A stretch of 64,000 nucleotides of DNA from Gammaproteobacteria bacterium (GCA_029248745.1 JAQWIT010000009.1:1-64000); one strand, 5' to 3'; shown: positions 21,459-30,472, counted from the stretch's first letter. The notes: a model not told the origin generated them from the sequence alone. Translations and numbers: made by a program.

Positions 21459-22070
21459 CTATCTTGTGATAATCGTCCTAAAAGTTAGATTAATACGCGA
21501 TGTTTGTTCCGTCTTTGTAATGGGTAAACAATGAAGCCAGTATTGCTGTGTATCGCCTTTCATCACTAACAAGCTGCCATGCTCGAGCACAATTGAAATA
21601 GCTTGCTTTGTTGACTTGTGTTTAAACGAAAACTTTCTTTCTGCCCCAAGACTCAACGAAGCAATGGCACCATACTTTTTAAGTTCTTTTTCACCATCAC
21701 TATGCCATGCCATGCCTTCACTGCCATTGTGATAGAGGTTAAGTAGGCAGCTATTATATGTTTCAGCTGTGTGGTGCTCAACTTGTTTTTTTAACTCCAG
21801 TAACACCGCAGCCCATGGCAAAGCGGTTTTAGTGACTTTTGAATATGTATAGGAAAAAGGTGCACTTGCATACCAAGCGACTTTGCGCTTTGTTATAATT
21901 TCTTTGCCAAAAATAATGGCCCGATCGTTTTGCCAAGCAATGTCATTCAGCAAGGCTTGGTAATAACGGTCAGCTTCTGATTGGCTTAATATCGTGCCGT
22001 GATAATTAACGATGCCATCACACGGCACTATGTTAATTGTGTGTTGTTCCGCTTGCCCGAACAGGTCCAT
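21459..22070 (-). CDS. AlkB-type 2-oxoglutarate/Fe(II) DNA repair dioxygenase
   Basis: A 203-residue cytosolic enzyme that oxidatively removes alkyl groups such as 1-methyladenine and 3-methylcytosine from nucleic acid. Iron ligands are His123, Asp125 (AWHSDGEKE) and His180 (WLHCLP). The 2-oxoglutarate-binding arginines are Arg192 and Arg198 in SRINLTFR. The NLYHNGSEGMAWHSD region resembles the short ALKBH2/3-like subtype. It is the last gene of a four-gene operon with a VOC protein and a split photolyase, suggesting a DNA-damage unit. Confidence 0.92.
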   Translation of the reverse strand: MDLFGQAEQHTINIVPCDGIVNYHGTILSQSEADRYYQALLNDIAWQNDRAIIFGKEIITKRKVAWYASAPFSYTYSKVTKTALPWAAVLLELKKQVEHHTAETYNSCLLNLYHNGSEGMAWHSDGEKELKKYGAIASLSLGAERKFSFKHKSTKQAISIVLEHGSLLVMKGDTQQYWLHCLPITKTEQTSRINLTFRTIITR

Positions 22071-22077
22071 AACTTGT

Positions 22078-22443
22078 TTATGTCAGCCCTGACTGGTTTT
22101 CAATCGTTTCGGTGGGTAATGTCATCATTTCAACATGATTACCATCAATGTCTTTAATGTAGACTGAGCTAGTGCCATCACGGTGTGGCACTGCATTGCC
22201 ATAGCTTGAGATATCATCGCTGACAATCGCAAAGTGTTGTGGGTGTTGTTCTGGTAACACGAGTGCCAATGATATATTGGCAAAGTCTAACATCGCCCAG
22301 CTTTTATCTTGGTATTGTATTTTACAGGTGTAATGCTTCGTATACCAATCTACTGCTTTGCTTACATCATTTACCTGAACAGCTATATGGTGGATTGTGT
22401 CTCTAGAGTCTACATTAATATCTTTTGTTTTGTCGTCATTCAT
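22078..22443 (-). CDS. VOC/glyoxalase-fold protein
   Basis: A 121-residue single vicinal-oxygen-chelate domain. It shows IHHIAVQVNDVSKAVDWY at the start of the first beta-alpha-beta-beta-beta module and IKDIDGNHVEMM at the end of the second; possible metal ligands are the His pair near residue 18, His68 and the C-terminal Glu. Substrate unknown. The start overlaps the stop of the upstream photolyase-domain gene (ATGA), and alkB follows after 7 bp, so it is translated in the same DNA-damage unit. Confidence 0.8.
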   Translation of the reverse strand: MNDDKTKDINVDSRDTIHHIAVQVNDVSKAVDWYTKHYTCKIQYQDKSWAMLDFANISLALVLPEQHPQHFAIVSDDISSYGNAVPHRDGTSSVYIKDIDGNHVEMMTLPTETIENQSGLT

Positions 22444-22865
22444 AAGTTTTTACCTGCATCTTCTAACAGCGCTGTTTTCTTGGCTTTGCTCCAATATTTA
22501 AAGAAACGTTTTACATCAGAGTTTGGTGTCATAGAAAAGGGTTTACTCCTTATTGTTTCGACTGCAACACCTTTTGCCAGTTGCTTGATGAGATGATTTA
22601 TTTCGGTATCGGCTGTATAAGGTGTAATGATTTTTTGTGGTCGCATCTCCGTAAAGATTTCTAGAGTATTACCCTGCACTATCTGTATTGGCATTTCACA
22701 CAGCGATTCGTATATAAATACCAGCCTTTTCAGACTATAAGCACGCTGTTTGAAATAACCATCATCCCAGATAAAAAAACATGGGGTGCCAGCATTAGGA
22801 AGTTCAAATAATGGGTGACTTATACTCAACCCCTTATCGTGTAACCAAATAATTGTGTCAATCAT
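22440..22865 (-). CDS. Stand-alone photolyase N-terminal (alpha/beta antenna) domain protein
   Basis: About 141 residues matching only the N-terminal Rossmann-like domain of cryptochrome/photolyase proteins: IIWLHDKGLSISHP corresponds to the usual WFRxDLRxxDNP strand, and PCFFIWDD, VQGNTLEIF and ITPYTADTEI follow as in antenna domains. The catalytic FAD domain is encoded separately by the gene just upstream, which it overlaps by 8 bp from this start (ATG 22865, behind a GAGAG ribosome site). An upstream ATG at 22880 would lengthen the overlap. Domain order along the operon is reversed relative to a normal photolyase. Confidence 0.72.
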   Translation of the reverse strand: MIDTIIWLHDKGLSISHPLFELPNAGTPCFFIWDDGYFKQRAYSLKRLVFIYESLCEMPIQIVQGNTLEIFTEMRPQKIITPYTADTEINHLIKQLAKGVAVETIRSKPFSMTPNSDVKRFFKYWSKAKKTALLEDAGKNL

Positions 22866-23664
22866 GTCTATCTCTCTCAACTAGATTTGGAAATAAAAGT
22901 TCGGTTAATTGCTGATAGCTGGCATCTAAGATAGCATTATGTTCTGATGACATATCTACTTGCATACCAAAATACTTGTCAACGTTTTCCAGATTAAAGA
23001 TGTAAGGCTTATTACTAAAAGTGCTGGCAACCCATTGCCAAGACAAATTATTACTAGCTTCATCACCGTCGAGTAAATGACTGAGAAACCATTTAGCGCC
23101 TGCTTGCCATTTAATTCTTCTGAAGTGAACGATATAGCTTGCTATGTACATACGGGTATGGTTATGGAGATAACCTGTATTGATTAGATCTTCGATAAAC
23201 CAGTCAATACAGGCAATACCCGTATTGGCTGACGTAATATCATCTGGTAATATCTCTGCATAATCTTGTGGCTTAAAGCCAGTTTTATACGGCTCAACAT
23301 CTTTCCAAACCCATTCTGGATGATGTTCTGCAACACGCTGCCAAAAGTCTCTCCAGGCTAGTTCCTGCACAAACTTTATGATTTGTTCTGGTTGACTACA
23401 GTGTCTCAATGCCTCATTTCTGATTTGATTTAGGTCAATGATGCCATGATGAACATAAGGTGACAGTCGAGTAATTTTTCCATCAGAAAAATTTCTGGTA
23501 TTGCCATAATTAATGGGATCGATTGCTTGTAATTTTTCTAGCCCTTGACTGAGTCCACCCTTAATTTCAGATGCATCACCTTCAGCCCATGGTGCCAGCT
23601 TTTGAACATAGTTTACTAATGCTTGTCTATTCTCAAATTGGTTTTGTAGGTTACGCATACACAT
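22858..23664 (-). CDS. Stand-alone photolyase/cryptochrome FAD-binding domain protein
   Basis: A 268-residue protein equivalent to the C-terminal helical catalytic domain of DNA photolyases. Signatures include RLSPYVHHGIID, ELAWRDFWQRVAEHHPE, TGYLHNHTRMYIASYIVHF, and DGDEASNNLSWQWVAST around the flavin N5 region. It has no antenna domain; a separate antenna-like protein follows. Light-driven repair of pyrimidine dimers is the family function. Whether this short form repairs DNA alone, needs its partner, or is a photoreceptor is unknown. First gene of the photolyase-VOC-alkB operon. Confidence 0.88.
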   Translation of the reverse strand: MCMRNLQNQFENRQALVNYVQKLAPWAEGDASEIKGGLSQGLEKLQAIDPINYGNTRNFSDGKITRLSPYVHHGIIDLNQIRNEALRHCSQPEQIIKFVQELAWRDFWQRVAEHHPEWVWKDVEPYKTGFKPQDYAEILPDDITSANTGIACIDWFIEDLINTGYLHNHTRMYIASYIVHFRRIKWQAGAKWFLSHLLDGDEASNNLSWQWVASTFSNKPYIFNLENVDKYFGMQVDMSSEHNAILDASYQQLTELLFPNLVERDRHD

Positions 23665-23810
23665 CCCAGTCCATTATTTGAATGACTTTGACAACTTTTC
23701 TATCGTCTTGTTCAACATTAAATGACTTTAATGACTAACTTACTATAACTAATGAAATTTTCATGTCTTCTGTTTGACAGACTAAAACACAAATCATTAT
23801 TAGGTTTGGC

Positions 23811-24155
23811 ATGGAAGTGAGCAATATTGCTGTTTTTGGAAGTTCGGGTTCTTTGGGTAACGCCTTTACAAAGCATTTCGCAGTGCAATATCCAGAAGCC
23901 GTTATCTATGCTTTTTCATGTTGAGAACAAGCGTTTGATAACGCAAACGTGTTATCACATAGCCTCAATTATCAAGATGAGGGCGCTACAGAAAAAGCCA
24001 TTATCGCAGCAACTGCTAAGCAACCGTTTGATATCGTAATTGTTGCTACTGCTGTGTCATATGATGATGTTGTGACACCAGAAAAATCACTCAAGCAGTT
24101 ATCCATCCAACGGAGCTACAGGCACAACCCTCATAACCATTCGATCTGTGTATGA
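23811..24155 (+). pseudogene. Short-chain dehydrogenase, truncated with in-frame stop
   Basis: The frame opens with NIAVFGSSGSLGNAFTKHF, an SDR cofactor-binding motif (GxxGxxG-like). It is interrupted by TGA after YAFSC and continues in the same frame with EQAFDNANVLSHSLNY, PFDIVIVATAVSYDD and EKSLKQLSI. It then leaves the SDR pattern and stops. The Tyr-Lys active-site half is missing. The parent resembled CsgA-like SDRs, often found with photolyase genes, so it may once have belonged with the neighbouring repair cluster (inference). Confidence 0.8.
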
Positions 24156-24476
24156 AGGCCTGAAATTTCATTGAAACCTTTATCCATTGAATACACCACA
24201 CAAGATACGCTCTAGTGTGATCAAATTGTGAAAAGGGAAAAGGTATCTCAACTGTTTGACAAGGAGCGGGGGGACTGTCATCTTGGCGTAGCTATGTGAG
24301 TACCCGCCCGCATGGATAGCTGAATTTATATACCTTTACTTTAGTAGTTATTCCGAAAAAAGGAGAAAGAATTATCATCAATTTATCATTTCGGGATAAA
24401 TTCGAATCGGTTGTTGTCTTAGGTGGTGTAGTATATTCGCACAACGTTGTAATCAAACAAAGTCAGGAGCATCAAA
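24156..24476. other. Intergenic stretch, promoter region of the next gene
   Basis: I see no gene. It presumably holds debris of the SDR 3' end and the promoter of the exported protein at 24477. A TATATT box near 24432 and an SD-like CAGGAG before the ATG are the only signals I can point to. Confidence 0.4.
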
Positions 24477-25136
24477 ATGAAAAAAATTATCTTTAGAATC
24501 GCACCCGTAATGATTCTCGGCATGGCACTCAATACCCATGCATTAGCAGAACAGTCAGTGAACGCAGCACATGCACATATCGGGCATGTAATGACCCATT
24601 GGAATGACACACCATCCAATCATGGGCTTCTTCCAGTCGCCATGAAAGAAGGAGAAATTGCAGCAGCACACGCGGCCCTAGCAGCCAAATCCTCAAATGA
24701 CCTATCTGCAATGAAATTGCATGCAAGACACGTCCGCCATGCCATCGATACTTCATACGAAGCATCAGGTCCAGGTGTGGGCTATGGGCTAATTAAAGCA
24801 GCCAACGGCGCTATTAAACATACCACCATTGCCAGCAAATCTGATGGTGCTTCACAAGCAGTTAAAACACACACAGATCATGTTGTCACCTCATTAGGCA
24901 ACTCCATTGCGCGCAGCAGAATGGCATTGTATGCAGCCCAAGGTGTACTCATCTCGACCTCACCAGAACAAGCTGCACCTCACGCCGCTAAAATGGCAGA
25001 ACTGACACAAGCTGCTATAGAAGGCGCGGATGCTAATGGCGATGGTTCAGTCAGCTGGCATGCACACGAAGGCGGTCTTAAAGTGGCAAGTCAGCACATG
25101 TCTGTCATGATGGATGCTGAGGGTATGAAATACTAA
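24477..25136 (+). CDS. Exported His/Ala-rich protein of unknown function
   Basis: A 219-residue protein I do not recognise. It has a Sec signal peptide (MKKIIFRIAPVMI to ALAE, cleavage near residue 25). The mature part is alanine-rich and probably helical, with many histidines in amphipathic spacing (AAHAHIGHVMTHW, MKLHARHVRHAID, THTDHVV). Near the C-terminus DANGDGSVSW resembles the start of a calcium-binding EF-hand loop, but no Glu stands at position 12. Possible roles are a periplasmic metal-binding or sensing protein. No neighbour gives a firm hint. Confidence 0.75.
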   Translation: MKKIIFRIAPVMILGMALNTHALAEQSVNAAHAHIGHVMTHWNDTPSNHGLLPVAMKEGEIAAAHAALAAKSSNDLSAMKLHARHVRHAIDTSYEASGPGVGYGLIKAANGAIKHTTIASKSDGASQAVKTHTDHVVTSLGNSIARSRMALYAAQGVLISTSPEQAAPHAAKMAELTQAAIEGADANGDGSVSWHAHEGGLKVASQHMSVMMDAEGMKY

Positions 25137-25213
25137 AAGACTCTAAACTCCCTTATCGGTTGTTTTATTTCGGTTCCGAGTCTAGCTAGGTGAGGAGCCG
25201 AAAGAATAGCAAT

Positions 25214-25243
25214 GCGAGCAGGTGCTGGTTCTCGCCTCTTTTT
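25214..25243 (+). terminator. Possible terminator
   Basis: A short GCGAG/CTCGC stem with a 12-base loop followed by CTCTTTTT, 80 bp after the exported protein gene. The stem is short, so this is tentative. Confidence 0.3.
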
Positions 25244-25426
25244 CGAACAACTGCTCACTATTCTGTCAGGCTGACATAGAGTTTTTATTATTATTTTGTG
25301 GTACCTTTGTGTATTCAATAAATCGCACCTTATAATGATAGAAGTAAAGAGAATTTAAGTGATGACCAAAAGTCTTATAAATGCAAAAGAGCAATCATTA
25401 CTAGCTAATAAGGCCTCAGTAGGACA

Positions 25427-25618
25427 ATGAAGCGAATAATAGCTTGGTTAGGCGTCGCGATGTTCCTCCCATTTTTTTTATGGTTAGCACTTGGGTTTAC
25501 AGATCTCGTTCCGTCAATGATAGATATATTCGGTGTTGTTGGCCTTCGGACGCCCGCAGCATTCACAATCGCTGGCTTATTAATAGCTGCGATAGGTTTC
25601 TATGAGGAGTTAGAGTAA
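25427..25618 (+). CDS. Small membrane protein, two helices
   Basis: A 63-residue protein with two predicted transmembrane helices (WLGVAMFLPFFLWLAL and AAFTIAGLLIAAIGFY) joined by a short loop, ending in acidic EELE. I recognise no family. It is the first of three tiny membrane protein genes on the same strand within 600 bp. GGACA precedes the ATG as a weak ribosome site. Confidence 0.55.
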   Translation: MKRIIAWLGVAMFLPFFLWLALGFTDLVPSMIDIFGVVGLRTPAAFTIAGLLIAAIGFYEELE

Positions 25619-25642
25619 ACATTTGTCTAACACTCGAAAAAG

Positions 25643-25665
25643 ATGTAATGTAATGTAACGTAATG
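25643..25665. repeat. ATGTA pentamer micro-repeat
   Basis: Three perfect ATGTA units and one ACGTA unit in tandem, between the first and second small membrane protein genes. It is prone to slippage but has no evident function. Confidence 0.6.
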
Positions 25666-25689
25666 CTGATTTAATCAGAAAGGTCTTAA

Positions 25690-25875
25690 ATGTTCAAAAT
25701 ATCTGACTTATTTATACTCCTCGCTGTGGGTGTTTCATTCGCAGTATCTGGACTGCTATGGTTCGAAGGTTTCAAAACAGAAGGATTGTTTACTGCAATA
25801 TGGGTTCCATCAATCCTAGCTTTTGGAATTTATTTTAAACTCTCAAGCATCATATCCAAAAAAGGAAAGCAATGA
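25690..25875 (+). CDS. Small membrane protein, two helices
   Basis: A 61-residue protein with helices at about residues 5-24 (LFILLAVGVSFAVSGLLWF) and 32-50 (FTAIWVPSILAFGIYF), then a basic tail KKGKQ. No family recognised. Its stop overlaps the start of the next small gene by four bases (ATGA), evidence that both are translated as a pair. AGAAAGG lies 9 bp before the ATG. Confidence 0.55.
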   Translation: MFKISDLFILLAVGVSFAVSGLLWFEGFKTEGLFTAIWVPSILAFGIYFKLSSIISKKGKQ

Positions 25876-26012
25876 TTTCAGAAAACTTGTTCATCATAGC
25901 CATAGGAGTGTTTGTACTTATGGTGATCGGTCTGGGGTTGACAATCATTGAGTTTCGTCAGAATGAACAAAGAATAGAGGAAGATTCAAAAAAAGGGCAC
26001 AAAAACAAGTAG
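25872..26012 (+). CDS. Small single-helix membrane protein
   Basis: A 46-residue frame, MISENLFIIAIGVFVLM and on, with one transmembrane helix (about residues 6-27) and a strongly charged tail (EFRQNEQRIEED, then Lys-rich). Its start is coupled by an ATGA overlap to the preceding gene, which argues it is real despite its size. No family recognised; the shape resembles small accessory subunits of membrane complexes. Confidence 0.5.
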   Translation: MISENLFIIAIGVFVLMVIGLGLTIIEFRQNEQRIEEDSKKGHKNK

Positions 26013-26717
26013 AAGCCTTTAGATGTTTCCTCTACGTTGATTGGTACTCGAATAAAATGCAGTAAGCCCACCACTTACGAAAGATTTATCCGTCTACCCC
26101 ATGTCAGAATACTAAAAGAAATACTCACAGAACCGGTATAAGGTATTTTTGCTGTGGTTAACGGTGCGTATTTCATATCCCAAGACCCCGCATAAGAGTT
26201 ACTTTTTTACATCATTAACAAGGAATTGTGTAGTTACATAAGCTCCTAGATGTATTGAATGTACCTATGTCATCCAGCTTTAGAAAATGACACTCTTTCG
26301 AACTGTGCAACAGGCATAGCTATAATAACCATGTAATATGCTAGAAGAGAGGTGATCCAAGTTTAATAATCACCTAGTTAATAACTCGAGTTCTCATATT
26401 TAAGTGTGAAGTCTTTTCTCGATTCATGCCCCCCCAAGCTGGCACACCAAAATACTCCATAGTCACAGTACCAGCATGCATACAAAAGAAGTGAATTTAA
26501 ATGAGTATTATTGGTTGTGCCGGTTAGAATAAAAAATCAGATTATGAAAACTTTCTCTATTTCACTAAGAGCTTGTGAAAATCTATCTTAAACAGATGAT
26601 CTCCTTCCAGAGAGCAGGGCAAAAATATTCACCTAAAACTAGAAGCTTGGATTGCTTATAGGCATTACATATACCAACAGGTACGGATATGACAATGTTC
26701 TCTACTTTCACTTTTAG
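26013..26717. other. 700-bp stretch with no gene seen
   Basis: Very AT-rich with many stops in all frames. I find no tRNA, clear repeat or recognisable remnant. It lies between the small membrane protein genes and the convergent flavoprotein gene and may be decayed sequence. Confidence 0.5.
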
Positions 26718-27770
26718 TTATATCTTTTTCGAATTACCAGCCATAGGTCGGTGAGCAAAAACACCTTTCTCTTCGAACTCACTTGTGAGATCTGAAACTA
26801 AGTGCTGTGCACTTTTGTATGCGGCTTCGATACGGCCGTGAACCAACGCATCACCACAGACAGCAATTGCTGATTGATAGTCTATAAGATGATTACTCCC
26901 AGAATATCTGGGAGCATTGGCAAATAGCCATCTTTTAACATCACTAGATTTTATTGATTCTTGTTCAATTCTAGTTATACCTTGCAAACACTCCAATAAA
27001 TGATGCTTTATTTGCTCTAAATCATCGTTGAGATGAAATTGTGCCCACTTGTTAGTGGAGTGGACGATTACTGACGGTTCAGCAGTCCTGTTGCATTTGC
27101 TACTGTTTTTAGATATCCAGCTTATATCATGGTTGCGAACCAACGCTGCAATAAAGCCAAAGTCTATATCCTCACTGAGTGCTGCTCGGAGTGTAAAACA
27201 AGGCTGCATTTTTATACTGGATAAAGTTGTCTGGAATTGATGACTGGGAGGTAATAATGCACGTGCTTGCTCGGGAGGGATAGCTATGACAAGCCAGTCA
27301 AAGATCCCTAGTGTGGTTTTATTAGAGTGTAGCTGCCATCCTTTTGTTTTTTTTACAATCTTGGTCACTGGTGTTTCGTAATGGATTTTAAGAGGCTTAG
27401 CCAACCATTCTGGGATTGCAGCCATATTTGGTGTACCAACATAATGAGGATAGTTGTCATCCCAATTTCGTTCTGAACAGACTGTCTTGTGATCAAACTC
27501 TATAAAGCGACCACACCAAGTATCAACGACTCTCTGCGCTCTCATTTCGTCAATTAATGCTTGTAACGATGCCGTCTTTACAGTGAAAAATTGTGCTCCA
27601 TAATCAAAGTCAGCACCGTTAATTACTTTGCTTGCCATTCTACCGCCGGGCCTATCTGCTTTTTCAAAAACTGTAACAGCGTTTTCGCCCAACCACATAG
27701 CAATTTCACGAGCTACCGTCAGTCCGCTTATACCAGAGCCAATAACTGCGAGGTGGATTTTCTCTCTCAC
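26718..27770 (-). CDS. FAD-dependent amine oxidase/renalase-like oxidoreductase
   Basis: A 350-residue flavoprotein. The N-terminal dinucleotide fold is clear (LAVIGSGISGLTVAREIA), followed by the GG-doublet ADRPGGRMAS and DFDYGAQFFTV, typical of COG3380 renalase-like proteins. The C-terminal FAD motif reads IAVCGDALVHGRIEAAYKSA. The substrate in bacteria is mostly unknown. Transcribed 12 bp after the GPx-like gene, so the two probably form an operon. In other bacteria such flavoproteins occur near photolyase clusters, which fits the nearby repair genes only loosely. Confidence 0.85.
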   Translation of the reverse strand: MREKIHLAVIGSGISGLTVAREIAMWLGENAVTVFEKADRPGGRMASKVINGADFDYGAQFFTVKTASLQALIDEMRAQRVVDTWCGRFIEFDHKTVCSERNWDDNYPHYVGTPNMAAIPEWLAKPLKIHYETPVTKIVKKTKGWQLHSNKTTLGIFDWLVIAIPPEQARALLPPSHQFQTTLSSIKMQPCFTLRAALSEDIDFGFIAALVRNHDISWISKNSSKCNRTAEPSVIVHSTNKWAQFHLNDDLEQIKHHLLECLQGITRIEQESIKSSDVKRWLFANAPRYSGSNHLIDYQSAIAVCGDALVHGRIEAAYKSAQHLVSDLTSEFEEKGVFAHRPMAGNSKKI

Positions 27771-27782
27771 GTTTTTACCCCG

Positions 27783-28337
27783 TTAATGTGAACCCCGTAC
27801 ATTTGATAATGCGGTCTCAATAGCTGTTGTTAATTCGTCCGAATCCGGAGTAATATGGCTAGGGAAGTGGGTCACATTATTTCTATCATAACTCACTAGA
27901 TACTTGTTGAAATTCCAATTTGGCTCTTCTGTCTTCTTGTTGAGCTCTGTAAATACGGGGTTAGCTGTTCGTCCCTTGACAGAGCTTGGGGCAATCATCA
28001 TGAAAGTTACACCATAGTTTAAGCGGCATACTCGAGATGCTTCTTTTTCAGTTGAGGCTTCCTGATTAAAATCATTACTGGTAAATCCAATCAAGAATAA
28101 TCCTTGACCATGATATTTCTGATGCAATGACTCTAGGCCTTCAAACTGTTTTGTGTAGCCACAGTAACTCGCTGTGTTAATGATTAGCAGAGTTTTTTCA
28201 AAAGCTGCCTCACACAAATTGATGGTTTCATTTGAGTGAAGCTTTTTAAGATCGTGATCTAGAAAATCAGGGCAGTCTGCAACAGCGAGGGATGAAGATA
28301 ATAAAAACAGTATTAGTAGTGTTGTCTGTTTGAACAT
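27783..28337 (-). CDS. Exported glutathione peroxidase-family protein
   Basis: A 184-residue thioredoxin-fold peroxidase with a Sec signal peptide (residues 1-20, ending LAVA). The peroxidatic residue is Cys59 in NTASYCGYT, not selenocysteine. The family signatures FTSNDFNQE and WNFNKYLV near residue 140 are present. It probably reduces peroxides in the periplasm using a thiol partner. First gene of a two-gene operon with the renalase-like flavoprotein. Confidence 0.87.
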   Translation of the reverse strand: MFKQTTLLILFLLSSSLAVADCPDFLDHDLKKLHSNETINLCEAAFEKTLLIINTASYCGYTKQFEGLESLHQKYHGQGLFLIGFTSNDFNQEASTEKEASRVCRLNYGVTFMMIAPSSVKGRTANPVFTELNKKTEEPNWNFNKYLVSYDRNNVTHFPSHITPDSDELTTAIETALSNVRGSH

Positions 28338-28474
28338 GAATTTCCCGTTTTGAGTAATTTTGGTGTTTGGATACTAGTATAGTATTGTTCTAGAATATAT
28401 GTCACATCAAGACTTGATGGAGAGTTCGAGATACAGCCGCACCCCGGCATAAAAACACTTAAAATAAAGACAAA

Positions 28475-28495
28475 AACCGGCAGACAAGCCGATTA
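28475..28495 (-). terminator. Possible terminator of the rpsU-rpoD-tRNA-Ile2 transcript
   Basis: On the minus strand a CGGC/GCCG stem with a 6-base loop is followed by GGTTTTTGTCTTTATTTT, about 100 bp after tRNA-Ile2. The stem is only 4 bp, extended by weak pairs, so the call is tentative. Confidence 0.4.
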
Positions 28496-28594
28496 CGGGT
28501 GACCTATGGGTGACACGGAGAAAAAAGACATTATTAACATCACATTACTACCGACAAACAACAGAAAAAATAATATTTATCATTGACTTAAACT

Positions 28595-28671
28595 TGGTGG
28601 GCCCACCAGGACTTGAACCTGGGACCAATCGATTATGAGTCGACTGCTCTAACCAACTGAGCTATGGGCCC
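28595..28671 (-). tRNA. tRNA-Ile2 (CAU anticodon, lysidine-type)
   Basis: A 77-nt tRNA with encoded CCA. The anticodon is CAT, but the body (acceptor GGGCCCA, anticodon stem CGACT/AATCG, GGTTCAAGTCC) resembles E. coli ileX rather than a methionine tRNA. It therefore should decode AUA after TilS converts C34 to lysidine. It starts 7 bp after the rpoD stop, matching the rpoD-ileX neighbourhood of E. coli. Confidence 0.9.
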
Positions 28672-28678
28672 GAAACGT

Positions 28679-30472
28679 TTAATTATCGGTATCCAAGAAG
28701 CTGCGAAGCTGATCTGAGCGTGTTGGGTGACGCAATTTACGCAAGGCTTTCGCTTCAATTTGACGGATACGTTCGCGCGTCACATCAAATTGTTTACCGA
28801 CTTCTTCTAAAGTATGGTCGGTGTTCATATCAATACCGAAACGCATACGTAACACTTTTGCTTCGCGCTCTGTTAAACCACCTAGCATGCCTTGTGTTGC
28901 TTCTCTCAAGCCTTCGATCATCGCTGAGTCTTGCGGTGACATAACATTCACATCTTCAACAAAATCACCTAAGTGTGAATCTTCGTCATCACCTATGGGG
29001 GTTTCCATCGAAATCGGCTCTTTAGATATTTTCAGTACTTTCCGCACCTTATCTTCAGGCATATCTACCCGCTCTGCTAATTCTTCTGGTGTCGGTTCAC
29101 GACCCATTTCTTGGAGCATTTGACGGGCAATACGATTCAATTTGTTGATGGTTTCAATCATGTGAACCGGAATACGAATCGTCCGTGCTTGATCAGCAAT
29201 CGAGCGTGTAATCGCTTGGCGAATCCACCATGTCGCATAGGTTGAGAATTTGTACCCACGTTGATATTCAAATTTATCAACGGCTTTCATCAAGCCGATA
29301 TTACCTTCCTGGATCAAATCTAGGAATTGCAAACCACGGTTGGTATATTTTTTCGCAATCGAAATAACAAGGCGTAAATTCGCCTCAACCATTTCTTTCT
29401 TAGCACGTCTCGCTTTAGCTTCAGAAATCGACATTTGACGACTGATCTCTTTGATTTCAGCAATCTCCATATCACGCTCTTCTGCCAATGCGGCCATGAT
29501 TTTTTGACCTTCTAACACTTTGTCTAGGTTCTTCTTAATCGTTGAAGAATAGTGTTTTTTGGCTCGGATATGTTTATCTGTCCACTCTAAATTCACTTCA
29601 TTGCCGGTGAATGAATCAATGAAATCACGACGATTCATCCGTGCCTGTTCAACAACAATTTTTGCGATGCTGCGCTCTTGCTTACGAATCACTTCAATGG
29701 TTTCACCCATTAAATCATTAAGGAAGATTAACGTTTTTGGCGTTAATTTAAACTCCATAAATAAGCTGCTTACCCCTTCACTGAACAAGGCTAGTTTGGC
29801 ATCGCCTTCTGTTTTTGCTTTAGTTGCTTTGTCATTCGCGACTCGCAAGGCTTCGAAGCGTTCACGTGCTTCTTCTGGATCAACTCCAGTAGCAGCCTCA
29901 TCCTCTTCTTCATCTACCGGTGCAGCCGCTGCGGCAGCAGCCTGTGCCTCGATTTCTTCTTCTGGCAAGATAAAGCCCTTGATGAGCTCATTCAAGCGCA
30001 TTTCCCCTGCTTCAACCGCATCATAAAGCTCTAAGAAGTTGGCAACACATGGAGGGTAAGTCGACAACATATATAGACTTTCACGTAAGCCAGCTTCAAT
30101 CCGTTTTGCAATAACGATTTCGCCTTCACGTGTTAGCAGTTCAACAGAACCCATTTCACGCATGTACATGCGAACTGGATCGGTTGTACGGCCAAATTCA
30201 CCATCAGAACTCGCCAATACGGCTGCCGCTTCTTCTGCAGATACTTCATCACCTGATGAGGCCGCTTCCGCCAAGCGTTCCATCTCATCAGTATCCATAC
30301 CATCTTCATGAACCATAATGCCAAGATCACTGAACATACCAATGATATCTTCAATTTGATCGGCATCAACTAAATCTTCTGGCAAGTGATCATTTATCTC
30401 GCCATAGGTTAGATAGCCACGCTCTTTTCCTAGGGTGATAAGCGCTTTAATGCGGGATTGTTGATCTTTCAT
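28679..30472 (-). CDS. rpoD: RNA polymerase primary sigma factor (sigma-70)
   Basis: A 597-residue housekeeping sigma factor. Region 1.1 is N-terminal. Region 1.2 includes [16 protein letters not shown]. An acidic, alanine-rich stretch near residues 170-200 precedes the non-conserved region. Region 2 shows [35 protein letters not shown] and [15 protein letters not shown], and region 4.2 is [19 protein letters not shown]. It closes the rpsU-yqeY-dnaG-rpoD macromolecular synthesis operon. Confidence 0.98.
   Translation of the reverse strand: MKDQQSRIKALITLGKERGYLTYGEINDHLPEDLVDADQIEDIIGMFSDLGIMVHEDGMDTDEMERLAEAASSGDEVSAEEAAAVLASSDGEFGRTTDPVRMYMREMGSVELLTREGEIVIAKRIEAGLRESLYMLSTYPPCVANFLELYDAVEAGEMRLNELIKGFILPEEEIEAQAAAAAAAPVDEEEDEAATGVDPEEARERFEALRVANDKATKAKTEGDAKLALFSEGVSSLFMEFKLTPKTLIFLNDLMGETIEVIRKQERSIAKIVVEQARMNRRDFIDSFTGNEVNLEWTDKHIRAKKHYSSTIKKNLDKVLEGQKIMAALAEERDMEIAEIKEISRQMSISEAKARRAKKEMVEANLRLVISIAKKYTNRGLQFLDLIQEGNIGLMKAVDKFEYQRGYKFSTYATWWIRQAITRSIADQARTIRIPVHMIETINKLNRIARQMLQEMGREPTPEELAERVDMPEDKVRKVLKISKEPISMETPIGDDEDSHLGDFVEDVNVMSPQDSAMIEGLREATQGMLGGLTEREAKVLRMRFGIDMNTDHTLEEVGKQFDVTRERIRQIEAKALRKLRHPTRSDQLRSFLDTDN

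Noticed and set aside
27783-28337. Selenocysteine-type glutathione peroxidase
   Set aside because: The active-site codon is a cysteine (Cys59); there is no in-frame TGA.
28595-28671. A second elongator tRNA-Met
   Set aside because: The anticodon is CAT, but the body matches tRNA-Ile2 (ileX) and the position after rpoD fits ileX.
30133-30369. Many ORFs antisense to rpoD, dnaG, gyrB and hemF
   Set aside because: They mirror the codon bias of real genes, lack ribosome sites and show no family similarity.
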